Shown here one piece after another: positions 34,714-45,946 of a stretch of DNA of 64,000 nt. How positions within the stretch are numbered: the stretch's first letter is position 1; each line of letters starts with the position of its first letter. Source of the stretch: Aegilops tauschii subsp. strangulata (Eukaryota; Streptophyta; Magnoliopsida; Poales; Poaceae); NCBI RefSeq assembly GCF_002575655.3, contig NC_053035.3, positions 91,537,322-91,601,321 on the forward strand, read 5' to 3'. Made by a program: the position numbers and the translations under genes. The notes below the pieces were generated by a model that saw only the letters and a program-made list of their open reading frames with translations, was not told where the DNA came from and made no database searches.

Positions 34714-35376
34714 CTATGCATCACCGGTGTGAGATGAGATGTCGATGACTTGTCCTGGCGACATGCTGCCGTTGGTGGACTCTGCGTCCCCCCTGCTGAA
34801 GTCGACCGCGTCCTCATCCTCGTCCTCGTCCTCGGCGCCGCCCTCAAGGTTGTAGTACTCGTAGTAGTGGCTGCGCCAGAGCTCGCGTTGGTACTCCACC
34901 GCCGATTCCTCGACGGACAGACTCTTCTCTACCTCGACCTCGGCCACGCGCAACTCCTCCTCCCGGTGCTCCTCGATCTCCGCCGCCTCCTGCATCTCCA
35001 GCTCCCGCTCGGCGACCTCATGAGGAAGCAGGTGCTCCATGGCCATCGCCGCCTTTTCAGACGTGGGCTGCATGCTGGAGTCTGAGGTGGCCTGGAATAT
35101 CTTGGCGTGTGCAACCTTGATCTTGGCGTGGATGGCCTCGACCCGGGCCAGGGCGACATCAGCGGCACGGACGGCAGCTCGAGTGCTCTCGGCGTTTGCA
35201 TCCGCCGTCGTAGCAGCAGCTGCAGCCGTCTCGGCTGCTGCGGCTGCCCTGTTGGCTACCGCAGACGCCCTCTCGGCGAAAGCGGCCGCGCTCAATGGGG
35301 ATGCGGCGGCACTCTCGGCGTAGGCGGCCGCGCTCTCGGCGCAGGCGGCGGCTTTGGGGGGGGGGGGCGCGTCCAT
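34714..35376 (-). CDS. Ala-rich hypothetical protein in the CACTA
   Basis: ATG 35376 (in GTACGATGGACGCG) gives a 220-residue open frame. The first half is an Ala/Glu-rich repeat-like helix (AAAYAESAAASPLSAAAFAE). A Glu-rich coiled coil follows (EMQEAAEIEEHREEELRVAE), then an acidic tail (EDEDEDEDAVDF). No known domain is recognised. A TATA-like TCTATTTAAG lies about 135 bases upstream at 35511-35520, and the coding part is GC-rich compared with the AT-rich surroundings. The upstream in-frame GTG at 35391 is less likely as a start. The function is unknown. It could be an accessory protein of the element. Confidence 0.5.
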   Translation of the reverse strand: MDAPPPPKAAACAESAAAYAESAAASPLSAAAFAERASAVANRAAAAAETAAAAATTADANAESTRAAVRAADVALARVEAIHAKIKVAHAKIFQATSDSSMQPTSEKAAMAMEHLLPHEVAERELEMQEAAEIEEHREEELRVAEVEVEKSLSVEESAVEYQRELWRSHYYEYYNLEGGAEDEDEDEDAVDFSRGDAESTNGSMSPGQVIDISSHTGDA

Positions 35377-35510
35377 CGTACAGACCTTCACGAAGCGTTT
35401 CCACGGCCTCGTCTTTGCAAGAAGGGGGTGCGGGAATGGGGATCGGGATTCGTGGATTCGGGGGTTGCCGGCACTAGAGCAAACGAGCCGGCGAAGCTTA
35501 AGGAGGGAGA

Positions 35511-35520
35511 CTTAAATAGA
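35511..35520 (-). promoter_or_regulatory. TATA-like box before the Ala-rich ORF
   Basis: TCTATTTAAG on the minus strand, followed by a C-rich leader to ATG 35376. Spacing and base composition suit a plant Pol II promoter. Confidence 0.4.
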
Positions 35521-35652
35521 CCCATATATTTTCATCGCAAACGGTTCCTAGAAAACAACTATGTGTGATGTTGTAGATATTTTTTATTAGCTGTGAAAGA
35601 TGAATTTAGAATAAAGTGCCAACGGATGGTGTTTTAAATGAACGAGAAATTT

Positions 35653-38600
35653 TGTAGTACTAATACAACTGTAATGTCAAATTTTGGAAAATTTCAGGGG
35701 TCATTTGACCTTCTAAGACATTTAAGTGATTTTCTAGCCATTTAATGACCGTAATTGAAATTTGAACTACATGTACATGCAACAGCTAACCATAACGGTT
35801 TGAAAACTCATATTTCGTGTACTTTTGTGCAATTCAATTCCATGTGCAGTAAATTGGAAGGAATTTTCAAACATATTGGTCTAAGGGCTATGACACAATT
35901 AAGCATGGAGTGACATGGCATTTTAATTCAAAAAATTAAAAAAATCATAAACACATGAAACCTTGGTTGATGTAATGTCATGCCACCAAGATGATGTGGT
36001 AAAAAATTGGCATGTTTGACCAAAGTTTGGACACACAGTCCTCACAAACCGGAGCAACTCACTAGAAGGCTCGTGGTTCCGAGAGGTAACAATGCATGTT
36101 TGATGACGAACGGGAGATAGCTTCCTCTTACGGCCTTCAATTTTTTTCTACGTCTAACGTGCACTACAACAACTGTAATGTGAAAAATTTAAAAATTCTA
36201 GGGGTCATTTGACCTTTTAAAGACATTTAAGTGATTTTCTAGCCATTTAATGACCGTAATTCAAATTTGAACTACATCTACATGCAACGCGTAACCGAAA
36301 CGGTTTGAAAAATCATATTTGTGTACTTGTGTGCGAGTTAATTTCATGTGCAGTAAACTAGAAGGAATTTTCAAACATATTTCTATCACGACATGGACAC
36401 ATATGCATGAATACGTATGCATGGAGTGGCATGGCATTTTAATTCCAAAAAAAATCAGAAACACATGAAACCTTGGTTGATGTAATGTCATGCCACCAAG
36501 ATGATGTGGTAAAGAAATTGGCATGTTTGACGAAAGTTTGGACACACACCCCTCACAAACCGGAGCAACTCGATAGAAGGTTCGTGGTTCCAAGAGGGAA
36601 CAATGCATGTTTGATGACGAACGGGAGATAGCTTCCTCTTACGGCCTTCAAATTTTTTCTACGTCTAACGTGCACTACTACAACTGTAAGGTGAAATTTT
36701 GGAAAATTCTAGGGGTCATTTGACCTTTTAAAGACATTTAAGTGACTTTCTAACCATTTAATGACCGTAATTCAAATTTGAACTACATCTACATGCAACG
36801 CCTAACCAAAACATTTCAAAAAATCATATATGTATACTTGTGTGCGAGTTAATTCCATGTGCAGTAAATTAGAAGGAATTTTCAAACAGATTGGTCTCAC
36901 GACATGGACACATGCATAAGTATGCATGGAGTGACATGGCATTTTAATTCAAAAAATAGAAAAATGATAAGAAACACACGAAACCTTGGTTGATGTAATG
37001 TCATGCCACCAAGATGATGTGGTAAAGAAATTGGCATGTTTGACGAACGTTTGAACATGCACCCCTCACAAAACGGAGCACCTCGCTAGAAGGTTCGTGG
37101 TTCCGAGAGGGAACAATGCATGTTTGATGATGAACGGGAGATAGCTTCCTCTTACGGCCTTCAAATTTTTTCCTACATTTAACATGCACTAATACAACTG
37201 TCATGTGAAAATTTGGTAAATTTCAGGGGTCATTTGACCTTTTAAAGACATTTAAGTGATTTTCTAACCATTTAATGACCGTAATTCAAATTTGAACTAC
37301 ATCTACATGCAACGCCTAACCATAACAATTTGAAAAATCATATTTTTGTGTACTTGTGTGCGAGTTAATTCCATGTGCTGTAAATTCGAAGGAATTTTCA
37401 AACATATTGGTGTCAAGGCATGGGCACATGCATGGAGTGCATGCCATGGCATTTTAATTCCAAAAAATTAAAAAATGATCAGAAAAACATGAAACCTTGC
37501 TTGATTTAATGTCATGCCACCAAGATGATGTGGTAAAGAAATTGGCATGTTTGACGAAATTTTGGACACACACCCCTCACAAACCGGAGCAACTCGCTAG
37601 AAGGTTCATGGTTCCGAGAGGGAACAATGCATGTTTGATGACGAACGGGAGATAGCTTCCTCTTACGGCCTTCAAATTTTTTCAACATCTAACGTGCACT
37701 ACTACAACTGTAATGTGAAATTTTGGAAAAAATCTAGGGGTCATTTGACCTTTCAAAGACATTTAAGTGATTTTTCTAACCATTTAATGATCGTAATTAA
37801 AATTTGAACTACATCTACATGCATCGCCTAACCAAAACGGTTTGAAAAATCATATCTGTGTACTTGTGTGCGAGTTAATTCCATGTGCAGTAAATAAGAA
37901 GAATTTTCAAACATATTGGTTTCACGACATGGACACATGCATACGTATGCATGGAGTGACATGGCATTTTAATTCAAAAAAATAGAAAAATGACCAGAAA
38001 CACATGAAACCTTGGTTGATGTAATGTCATGCCACCAAGATGATGTGGTAAAGAAATTGGCATGTTTGACGAACGTTTGGACACACGCCCCTCACAAACC
38101 GGAGCAACTCGCTAGAAGGTTCGTGGTTCCGAGAGGGAACAATGCATGTTTGATGACGAACGGGAGATAGCTTCCTCTTACGGCCTTCACCAGGGGTCAT
38201 TTGACCTTCTAAAGACATGTAAGTGATTTTCTAACCATTTAATGACCGTAATTCAAATTTGAACTACATCTACATGCAACACCTAACCAAAACGGTTTGA
38301 AAAATCATATTTTTGTGTACTTGTGTGCGAGTTAATTCCATGTGCAGTAAATTCGAATGAATTTTCAAACATATTGGTGTCAAGGCATGGGCACATGCAT
38401 GGAGTGCATGCCATGGCATTTTAATTCCAAAAAATTAAAAAATGATCAGAAAAACATGAAACCTTGCTTGATTTATTGTCATGCCACCAAGATGATGTGG
38501 TAAAAAAATTGGCCTGTTTGACGAAAGTTTGGACACACACCCCTCACAAACCGGAGCAAGTCACTAGAAGGTTCGTGGTTCCGAGAGGGAACAATGCATG

Positions 38601-38845
38601 TTTGCTGATGGATGGGAGATAGCTTCCTCTTACGGCCTTCAAATTTTTTCGTACGTTTAACGTGCACTAATACAACTGTCATGTGAAAATTTGGAAAATT
38701 TCAGGGGTTATTTGACCTTTTAAAGACATTTAAGTGATTTTCTAACCATTTAATGACCGTAATTCAAATTTGAACTACATCTACATGCAATGCCTAGCCA
38801 AAACGATTTGAAAAATCATATTTTTGTGTACTTGTGTGTGAGTTA
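35653..38845. repeat. About six 511-bp tandem repeats in the CACTA
   Basis: The anchor GGGGTCATTTGACC recurs at 35697, 36201, 36712, 37226, 37737, 38193 and (as GGGGTTATTTGACC) 38704. Spacings are 504, 511, 514, 511, 456 and 511 bp. The short unit near 38190 lacks about 55 bp. Units carry conserved words such as CATTTAATGACCGTAATTCA and CCACCAAGATGATGTGG. No long ORF is maintained, so it is non-coding satellite-like DNA between two opposite gene-like units. Confidence 0.93.
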
Positions 38846-39217
38846 AAAAATCATCAGATGATGTAAATATCTGGTGTTCAAAAAAGAAAATGTAAAGATC
38901 TGGCAAGACAACCGCCCCCACACGATTGGCACTCTATCTCGCAGCTCGAGGTTTGGTAGGTGATTGGCGGGGATCATTAATCAGACATGGTTCTGTATTG
39001 GAAACCGTCAGCTATTATGTTCACACACGGATTTGCTACGGGAATTGTGTGTAATTCAAACTACAGTACTCGTAAATTCCGGCGACCGGCGTGTGTACTG
39101 TCCCCGTCGATCTAGATTTCAGCCGCCAATAAATACTACCTTCTCACGTCGTCCTGCCTGCACTCTCATCTACATCCTCCCCTCGCTCACCCTCTGTCTC
39201 TCTCTGAAATCTCTGCC

Positions 39218-39931
39218 ATGGCGCCGCCGGTCTGCCCACGGGCCGACGAGGAGCCGCCGCCCCCCGAGGACGCTCACTCGATTAGCAGTGATGAGGACCC
39301 CTACGCGTCGCCTGACGAGGTTGCACCGGACCCCCCAACTTTGGATTGGTTTTGGGGCCAGTATAATCTTTGTCTGTGGCAGTCGCTGCCGCCGGCTGAG
39401 AAAGCCAGGCAAGTGGCGTTCAAGAAGGAGATGGCGGAGGAGGAAGCGAGGTACCAGGCGGCCTGTGAAGCCCGTGATGCCGCCTGAAAAAAGGAGGCGG
39501 CGGAGCATTGGGGGCGGGCGCGTCGTCGTGCCGAGGAGGTGTACGAAGACGGGTACTTCGCGAGGAAGGTCATAGGCGCTGGGCGCCTCGTCGCTGCGTG
39601 GAGGTGGGTCGATAAGCTCCAGCGTGCCACCGACGAGGAGCTCCGATGGGCGCCGAACGAAATGGCAAGATCGGCCGCGCAGTCCGCCAGCAAGAGGCAG
39701 ATCGGTACGTCAAGCGCTGTGAGGCGGAGGAGTCGGAGTACTACCTCTGCACTGGGAAGACGCCGTGCACCAGGGAGGTGCTGGCGAGGGGCTGCCGGAA
39801 TACTGGCCCGAGGAGGGATTATTAGTTTTAGTATTGTTCGTTTTCAATTTTATGCATTGTACCTAGTAGTTAAGTATCATCACGTATATGTGATGATATT
39901 ATATATATATATATATATATATATTCTGTGA
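39218..39931 (+). pseudogene. Hypothetical CACTA-borne ORF, plus strand, with one nonsense codon
   Basis: ATG 39218 starts MAPPVCPRADEEPPPPED, followed by an acidic Ser/Asp stretch, LDWFWGQYNLCLWQSLPPAE, and a charged helix. TGA 39485-39487 breaks the frame, which continues in phase with AAEHWGRARRRAEEVYEDGY and a second helix. After about 39700 the frame degrades into the AT repeat, and another phase ends GLPEYWPEEGLL, so an indel is likely near 39700-39800. Upstream is a TATA-like AATAAATACTA at 39128-39138 and a CT-rich leader. No known domain is recognised. Confidence 0.45.
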
Positions 39932-39969
39932 TGATCTAATGAACAATTAATATATATATATATATATAT
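39898..39969. repeat. AT dinucleotide microsatellites
   Basis: Two (AT)n tracts separated by about 25 bases (39899-39924 and 39949-39969). Confidence 0.95.
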
Positions 39970-40219
39970 TATGAATTCCATTTTCTATCTGTTTTTGTAT
40001 ACTAATTTGAATCTAGCTGTTATCATCCACATATACAGAATGGAAAGCGTATATGCACACATTGAAACAGAACATATAAGAATGGAAAACAGAGTACACA
40101 CATTGAAACAGAGCAATAAACAGAGCAATACTATGATTGCTGTGAATACAAAGCTATCCACGTCGAAACAACTTTTCAAAATAAAACGCGTCCATGAGAC
40201 CATGACCAGCAGCCCTTGC

Positions 40220-40960
40220 CTAGGGTAGCTCTTGGCTCTGCTTGAACTCGTGCAGGCGTTCGTCCAGGCGGTCGACACGCTCGCGGTACATCTGGAGCAC
40301 GATCTCGAGCTCCAAGTTGGCTATTTCATCGAAGATCACCAGCTCGAGGATGTGACGGCCATGTTCCTCTACTGCGCCCAGGTGGACACTTGGGCCAAGG
40401 AGGCGGTCGAGCCTACGGACCAGCACGTTGGCATCCAGCGGGACACGGACAAGGCGAACGGCCGCACCCATGCGAACAGTGCGACGTGCGTCCGGTGCAA
40501 GTACGGCGTGGCCGGCATCTAGTGCAAGTACGATGCCGAGGGCCTCTACCCACTCCTGGCGAGGAATGGGGATATTGACGGGACGTGTACCCAGGTGCGA
40601 CGCCGTGTTGACAGCAGGCAAGCACCGATGGATCCGCTCTTGCTATGCGGCGCGCCGCGCCTCTCGCTCTGCGGCGCTGCAAGGGTCGCGCCGTGCGGCG
40701 AGCCGCAGCCTATCGGCACAGAAGCGCCATCGATCATGTTGTGCGGCAAGTTGCAGCCTGTCGGCGCTGACATGCCTATCTTGATCCGCAGTGCTAAAGT
40801 GTCATGCGCCAAAGGTCTGCTCAACCCCGGCGATGACGCGCATCACAGCGTCGTCCATCGTGTTGCCGGGGAGCACCTCAGCCTCGACGGGCCGTGGCGC
40901 CTGCTCGTTTTCCTCATCGACGAGGTTGATGGCAGAGGCAGCGCTTTGGTGGGTTGGCAT
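40220..40960 (-). pseudogene. Decayed hypothetical gene in the CACTA, minus strand
   Basis: A GC-rich minus-strand gene starts at ATG 40960 (MPTHQSAASAINLVDEENEQ) and stops at TGA 40802-40804. Further downstream a second phase (40621-40220) is open with a helical C-terminus, ILELVIFDEIANLELEIVLQ then ERVDRLDERLHEFKQSQELP. The middle (about 40640-40800) needs at least one frameshift. Codon composition and helix content suggest former coding DNA, but I do not recognise the family. The AT-rich flanks contrast sharply. Confidence 0.4.
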
Positions 40961-41754
40961 GCTTGGAAAAGGTGGATGTGCTACAGGCTGCGCTTGTCAC
41001 CTCCATGCGTCGCGCGCCCCCTATGCGCAATATAGCAGGGTGGCGGGAAACAGGTGAGGAAATGGCGGGAAACGGTGGCGTTTTCATAAAACGCCATCAA
41101 TTAATGGAAACTTAGCATCGAGCTAGCACAAGAAGTAGATGATGATCAGATGAACACGGACCACACTAGGGATCCCGTCGGTGATGAATTCATCAATCCC
41201 AAACGGTTGAATACTAGCAAGCGTTTGCCCACAAGACGCACGGCCTATTCCATCACAAATAGGTCGGATGGATCAACTGTATGCCACGTATCGCACATTG
41301 TCAAAAAGTAATGCGGTAGACCTTCTTCAACATGTGTTAAAAAAAACAAGGACCTCAAGGTTAAATTAGCTGAGGGAATGGGGCATTTCGGTCATTTGAC
41401 CGAAATGACCCATCCCATCACCTAATTTAACATCGACACAAAACTTCCCATCCAGTCACCCATCCGATGGCTGCTCCAGCCTGAGCACACTTAACTTGAT
41501 AGTTTTCTTACTTGAGCTACTGGTGGAACAACTAGTCCTTGCTGATAGGAATGCCTCTTCGCATCCTTATGGCATATCCGGATGACCGCCCATCCCACAG
41601 TGGCCAATAGATGTTGTGTAGACAGAGCATATCACATACGTCTTATTAGAAGCAATCATCTGCTTTATTATCGGTCTTCGCACACATTTCTGATTACAGA
41701 CCTATTTGTCGCGTATCACACACATCTTGTTATATTGAACCATTTCTGTTCTCT
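40961..41754. other. CACTA interior without recognisable gene
   Basis: I see no sustained frame. The beginning (40961-41095) is GC-rich and could be the upstream region of the minus-strand gene. The rest is ordinary AT-balanced sequence leading into the right subterminal repeats. Confidence 0.5.
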
Positions 41755-42080
41755 TGTCTAATCACAAACAGTTCATCCGAGTGAACCATATGCTGTACAT
41801 CGCACACACCTTTGATCTGTCTGTCCGTTTCTTTTGTGTTGTCTAATCACAAACAGTTCATCTGAGTGAACCGTATGCTGTGTATCGCACACGCCTCCAT
41901 CTGGCTGCCCGTTTCTTTTGTTCCTCCTCATCGCAAACAGTTCATTGAACTGAACCATATGCCCTTCATTGCACACGCAACTAAAAGCTGAACCGTGTTT
42001 GGTGCATCCGTCATCGCAAACATTTTACACATTTCTGACGGTTTTCATACATCACCGTTTGCGATTATGGCATCGCACAC
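41755..42080. repeat. Right subterminal repeats of the CACTA
   Basis: Three units of about 84 bp begin near 41761, 41845 and 41930 with ATCACAAACAGTTCAT or ATCGCAAACAGTTCAT. They contain GAACCGTATGCTGT and CGCACACGCC. Related CGCAAAC/CGCACAC words continue to 42080. They differ from the left subterminal repeats. Confidence 0.85.
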
Positions 42081-42139
42081 AGTTTCTCGAAGGGTCTCTG
42101 ATCGTAGTGTCGCATTAGCAGCATCCTGCAGTAGTGAAG

Positions 42140-42190
42140 GAAATATAATAATAACCATTTTATTATTGCCTCTAGGGCATATTTCCAACA
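42140..42190 (-). repeat. Angela-type LTR, U3 start, right of the CACTA
   Basis: The LTR resumes after the AAG duplication and ends at CATATTTCCAACA, 42190. The adjacent GTCTCCCACTTG is the polypurine tract read on the plus strand. Confidence 0.93.
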
Positions 42191-42430
42191 GTCTCCCACT
42201 TGCACTAGAGTCAATAATCTAGTTCACATCGCCATGTGATTAACACTCATAGTTCACTTCGCCATGTGACTAACACCCAAAGAGTTTACTAGAGTCAATA
42301 ATCTAGTTCACATCGCCATGTGATTAACACCCAAGAGTTTACTAGAGTCAATAATCTAGTTCACATCACCATGTGATTAACACTCAATGAGTTCTAGGGT
42401 TTGATCATGTTATGCTTACGAGAGAGGTTT
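42191..42430 (-). repeat. 3' non-coding repeats of the Angela-type left arm
   Basis: Three to four imperfect units containing CTAGAGTCAATAATCTAG and CACATCGCCATGTGATTAAC lie next to the polypurine tract. The same array occurs in opposite orientation at 50310-50519. Confidence 0.85.
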
Positions 42431-45400
42431 TAGTCAACGGGTCTGCAACATTCAGATCTGTGTGTTCTTTGCAAATTTTTATTTCATATTGTAGATGTTG
42501 CTACTATGCTCCACTTGGAGCTATTCCAAATCATTGCTCCACTATACGTATCTGGTTTGCTACTCATAGTCATCCGGAGGTGTTAAAGCTTGCATCGACG
42601 TAACCCTTTACGCCGAACTCTTCATCACCTCCATAATCGAGAAACATTTCCTTATTCCTAAGGACAATTTTGACCGCTGTCCAATGATCCACTCCTGGAT
42701 CACTCTTATACCCCCTTGACAGACACGTGGCAAGGCACATCGCGGTACACATCATGGCATATCATATAGAGCCTAAGGCTAAGGCATAGGGGACGACTTT
42801 CGTCCTTTCTCTTTCTTCTGCCGTGGTCGAGCTTCAAGTCTTAACTTCACACCTTACAACTCAGGCAAGCACTCCTTCTTTGACTGATCCATCTTGAACT
42901 CCTTCAAGATCATGTCAAGGTATGTGCTCTGTGAAAGTCTTAACATGCGTCTTGATCTATCTCTATAGATCTTGATACCCAACATGTAAGCAGTTTTACA
43001 CAGGCCTTCCTTTGAAAAACTCCATTCAAACAACCCTTTATGCTTTCCAGAAATTCTACATCATTTCCGATCGACAATATGTCATCCACATATACTTATC
43101 AAAATGTTGTAGTGCTCCCACTCACTTTCTTGCAAATACACGTTTCTTGCAAACTTTGTATAAACCCAAATGCTTTGATCACCTCATCAAAGCGTATGTT
43201 CCAACTCCGAGATGCTTGCTCAAGTCCATAGAAGGATTGCTGGAGTTTGTATACCTTTTAGCATCCTTAGGATCGACAAAACCTTCTGGTTGTATCACAT
43301 AAAGCCTTTCCTCACAGAAACCGTCAAGGAAACTTTGCTTTGACATCCATCTGCCAGATTTCATAAATGAAAATGCAGCAACTGCTAACATAATTCTAAC
43401 AGACTTTAGCATCGCTATGATTGAGAAAGTCTCATCACAGTCAACTCCTTGAACTTGTCGGAAACTTCTTTGAGACAAGTCGAGCTTCATAAATGGTGAC
43501 ATTACCATCAGCGGCTGTCTTCTTCTTAAAGGTCCATTTATTCTCAATGGCTTGCCGATCATCGGGCAAGTCCACCAAAGTCCATACTTTGTTCTCATAC
43601 ATGTATCCTATCTCAGATTTCATGGCTTCTAGCCATTTGTTGGAATCCGGGCCCACCATCGCTTCTCCATAGCTCATAGGTTCATCGTTGTCCAACAACA
43701 TGACCTTTAAGATAGGGTTACCACTCAGAAGTTGTACACACCCTTGTCAACCTACGAGGTTCGATAGTAACTTGATATGAAGCTTCATGATCATCATCAT
43801 TAGCTTTCTCTTCAACTGACGTAGGTGCCACAGAAACATCTTTCTGTGATGCACTACTCTCTGGTTGAAGTTAAGGTTCAACAACCTCATCAAGTTCTAT
43901 CTTCCTCCCACTCAATTCTTTCAAGAGAAACTCTTTCTCGAGAAAGGACCTGCTCATAGCGACAAACACTTTGCCCTCAGATCTGAGATAGAAGGTATAC
44001 CCAATCATCTTGTTTGGGTATTCTATGAAGACACAATTTTCCGCTTTGGGTTCGAGCTTTTCTGGCCGAAGCCTATCGACATAAGCATCATAGCCCCAAA
44101 CCTTAAGAAACAACAACTTAGGTTTCTTGCCAAACCATAGTTCATACTATGTCGTCTCCACGGACTTAGATGGTGCCCTATTTAAAGTGAATGTAGTTGT
44201 CTCTAATGCATAACACCAAAATGATAGCGGTAGATTGGTACGAGATATCATACATCGCACCATATCCAATAGGGTGCGATTTACGACATTCAGACACACC
44301 ATTACGCTATGGTGTTCCAGGTGGCGTCAACCGTGAAACTATTCCACCTTGTCTTAAGTGATTTCCAAACTCATAACTCGGACACTCTCCCCTTGATCAG
44401 ATCGTAGGAACTTGATCTTCTTGTTATGATGATTCTCAACTTCACTCTGAAATTGCTTGAACTTTTCAAACATTTCAGACTTATGCTTCATTAAGTAAAC
44501 ATACCCATATCTGCTCAATTCATCGGTGAAGGTGAGAAAATAATGATATCCATCGCGTGCGTCAACACTCATCGGATCGCACACATCAGCATGTGTGGTT
44601 TCCAACAAGTCACTTGCCCGTTCCATTGTTACAAAGAAAACGGGGTTTTAGTCATCTTGCCAATGAGGCATGGTTCGCATGTGTCAGATGATTCAAAATC
44701 AAGTGACTTCAAAAGTCCATTAGCATGGAGGTTCTTCATGCGCTTTACACCAATATGACCTTAGCGGCAGTGCCACAAGAAAGTGGTACTATCATTATCA
44801 ACTCTACATCTTTTGGCATCAATGTTGTGAACATGTGTATCACTACGACCGAATTTCAATAAACCATTCACATTGGGTGCATGACCATAGAAGGTATTAT
44901 TCATGTAAACAGAATAACCATTATTCTCTGACTTAAATGAATAACCGTATTGCAATAAACATGATCTAATCATGTTCATGCTCAACGCAGACACCAATGC
45001 AAACAACATTTATCTGGGTTCAACACTAATACTGAAGGTAGAGGGGGCATGCAATGGTGATCATATCATCCTTGGAAACACTTCCAACTCACATCTTCAC
45101 CTCGCCCTTAGCTAGTCTCCGTTTATTCCGTAGCTTTTGTTTCGAGTTACCAATATTAGCAACTGAACCGGTATCTAATACCCATGTGCTACTAGGAGTA
45201 CTAGTAAGGTACACATCAATAACACATATATCAAATATACTTTTGTTGAAGTTGCCAGCCTTCTTTTCTACCAATTATTTGAGGCAGTTCCGCTACCAGT
45301 GACCGTTCCCCTAATAGAAGCACTTCGTCTCGCGTTTGGGTTCTTGGGTTTCTTCACTGGACTGGCTTGCCATTCATGAAGTTTCCCTTCTTGCCCTTGC

Positions 45401-45877
45401 CCTTCTTTGAAACTAGTGGTATTGTTAACCATCAACACTTGATGCTCCTTCTTGATTTCTACCTTTACGGCCTTAAGCACGACGAACAGCTCCGGGATCA
45501 TCTTCCCTTGCATGTTATAGTTCATCACGAAACTCTAGTAGCTTGGTGATAGTGACTGGAGAACTTTGTCAATCACTCTCTTATCTAGAAGATTAACTCC
45601 CATTTGATTCAAGCGATTGAAGTACCCAGACATTCTGAGCACATGCTCACTGGCTGTGCTATTCTCCTCCATCTTTTAGGCAAAGGTCTTGTCAGAAGTC
45701 TCAACCTCTCAACACGGGCATGAGCCTGAAATACCAATTTCAGCTCTTGGAACATCGCATATGTTCTATGGCGTTCAAAACGCTTTTGGAGCCCTGACTC
45801 CAAGCCGTAAAGCATGGCGCACTAAACTATCAAGTAGTCATCAGAACGTGTCTACCAGATGTTCACAACATCCACAG
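42431..45877 (-). pseudogene. Angela-type gag-pol, left (minus) arm, decayed
   Basis: From right to left on the minus strand, remnants are Gag (45815-45609, MLYGLESGLQKRFERHRTYA), protease with VLDTGSVANIGNSKQ (45274-45089), the pre-integrase region (45009-44761), integrase core (44626-44354, SVDARDGYHYFLTFTDELSR), integrase C-part (44116-43871), RT start (43701-43441), more RT (43598-43179) and a short RNase H remnant (42755-42570). Many stops and frameshifts separate them, and much of RNase H is missing. Order and motifs are those of the Angela/BARE/WIS group. Gag is truncated at 45877, where an LTR fragment begins. Confidence 0.85.
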
Positions 45878-45879
45878 AT

Positions 45880-45946
45880 AATTATCATGAACAAGGAAAT
45901 ATAATGATAACCATTTTATTATTGCCTCTAGGGCATATTACCAACA
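45880..45946 (-). repeat. 67-bp Angela-type LTR-start fragment at the centre of the inversion
   Basis: Bases from AATTATCATGAACAAGG to GGCATATTACCAACA are the U3 start of an Angela-type LTR in minus orientation. It abuts truncated minus gag on the left and plus-strand leader on the right, so it marks a rearrangement joint. Confidence 0.88.

Larger units (their letters stand above)
31881..42136. mobile_element. CACTA (En/Spm) transposon, 10.3 kb, without visible transposase
   Basis: The element starts CACTGGTACGCG and ends CTGCAGTAGTG. It is flanked by the 3-bp duplication AAG (31878-31880 and 42137-42139) inside an Angela LTR whose sequence resumes exactly. A 3-bp duplication and CACT termini are diagnostic. 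Beyond CACT the two termini match poorly. Subterminal tandem repeats occur at both ends. Inside are a GRF-finger gene, an Ala-rich ORF, a 511-bp tandem array, a plus-strand ORF and a decayed minus-strand gene. I found no TNP2-type transposase, so it is probably non-autonomous. Confidence 0.9.

Noticed and set aside
36261..38682. Recurring short minus-strand peptides in the tandem array
   Set aside because: They repeat only because the DNA repeats; frames are short, lack starts in some units and show no codon-level conservation that I can see.
35653..38845. CRISPR-like array
   Set aside because: The units are contiguous 511-bp tandem repeats without short spacers, in a plant transposon.
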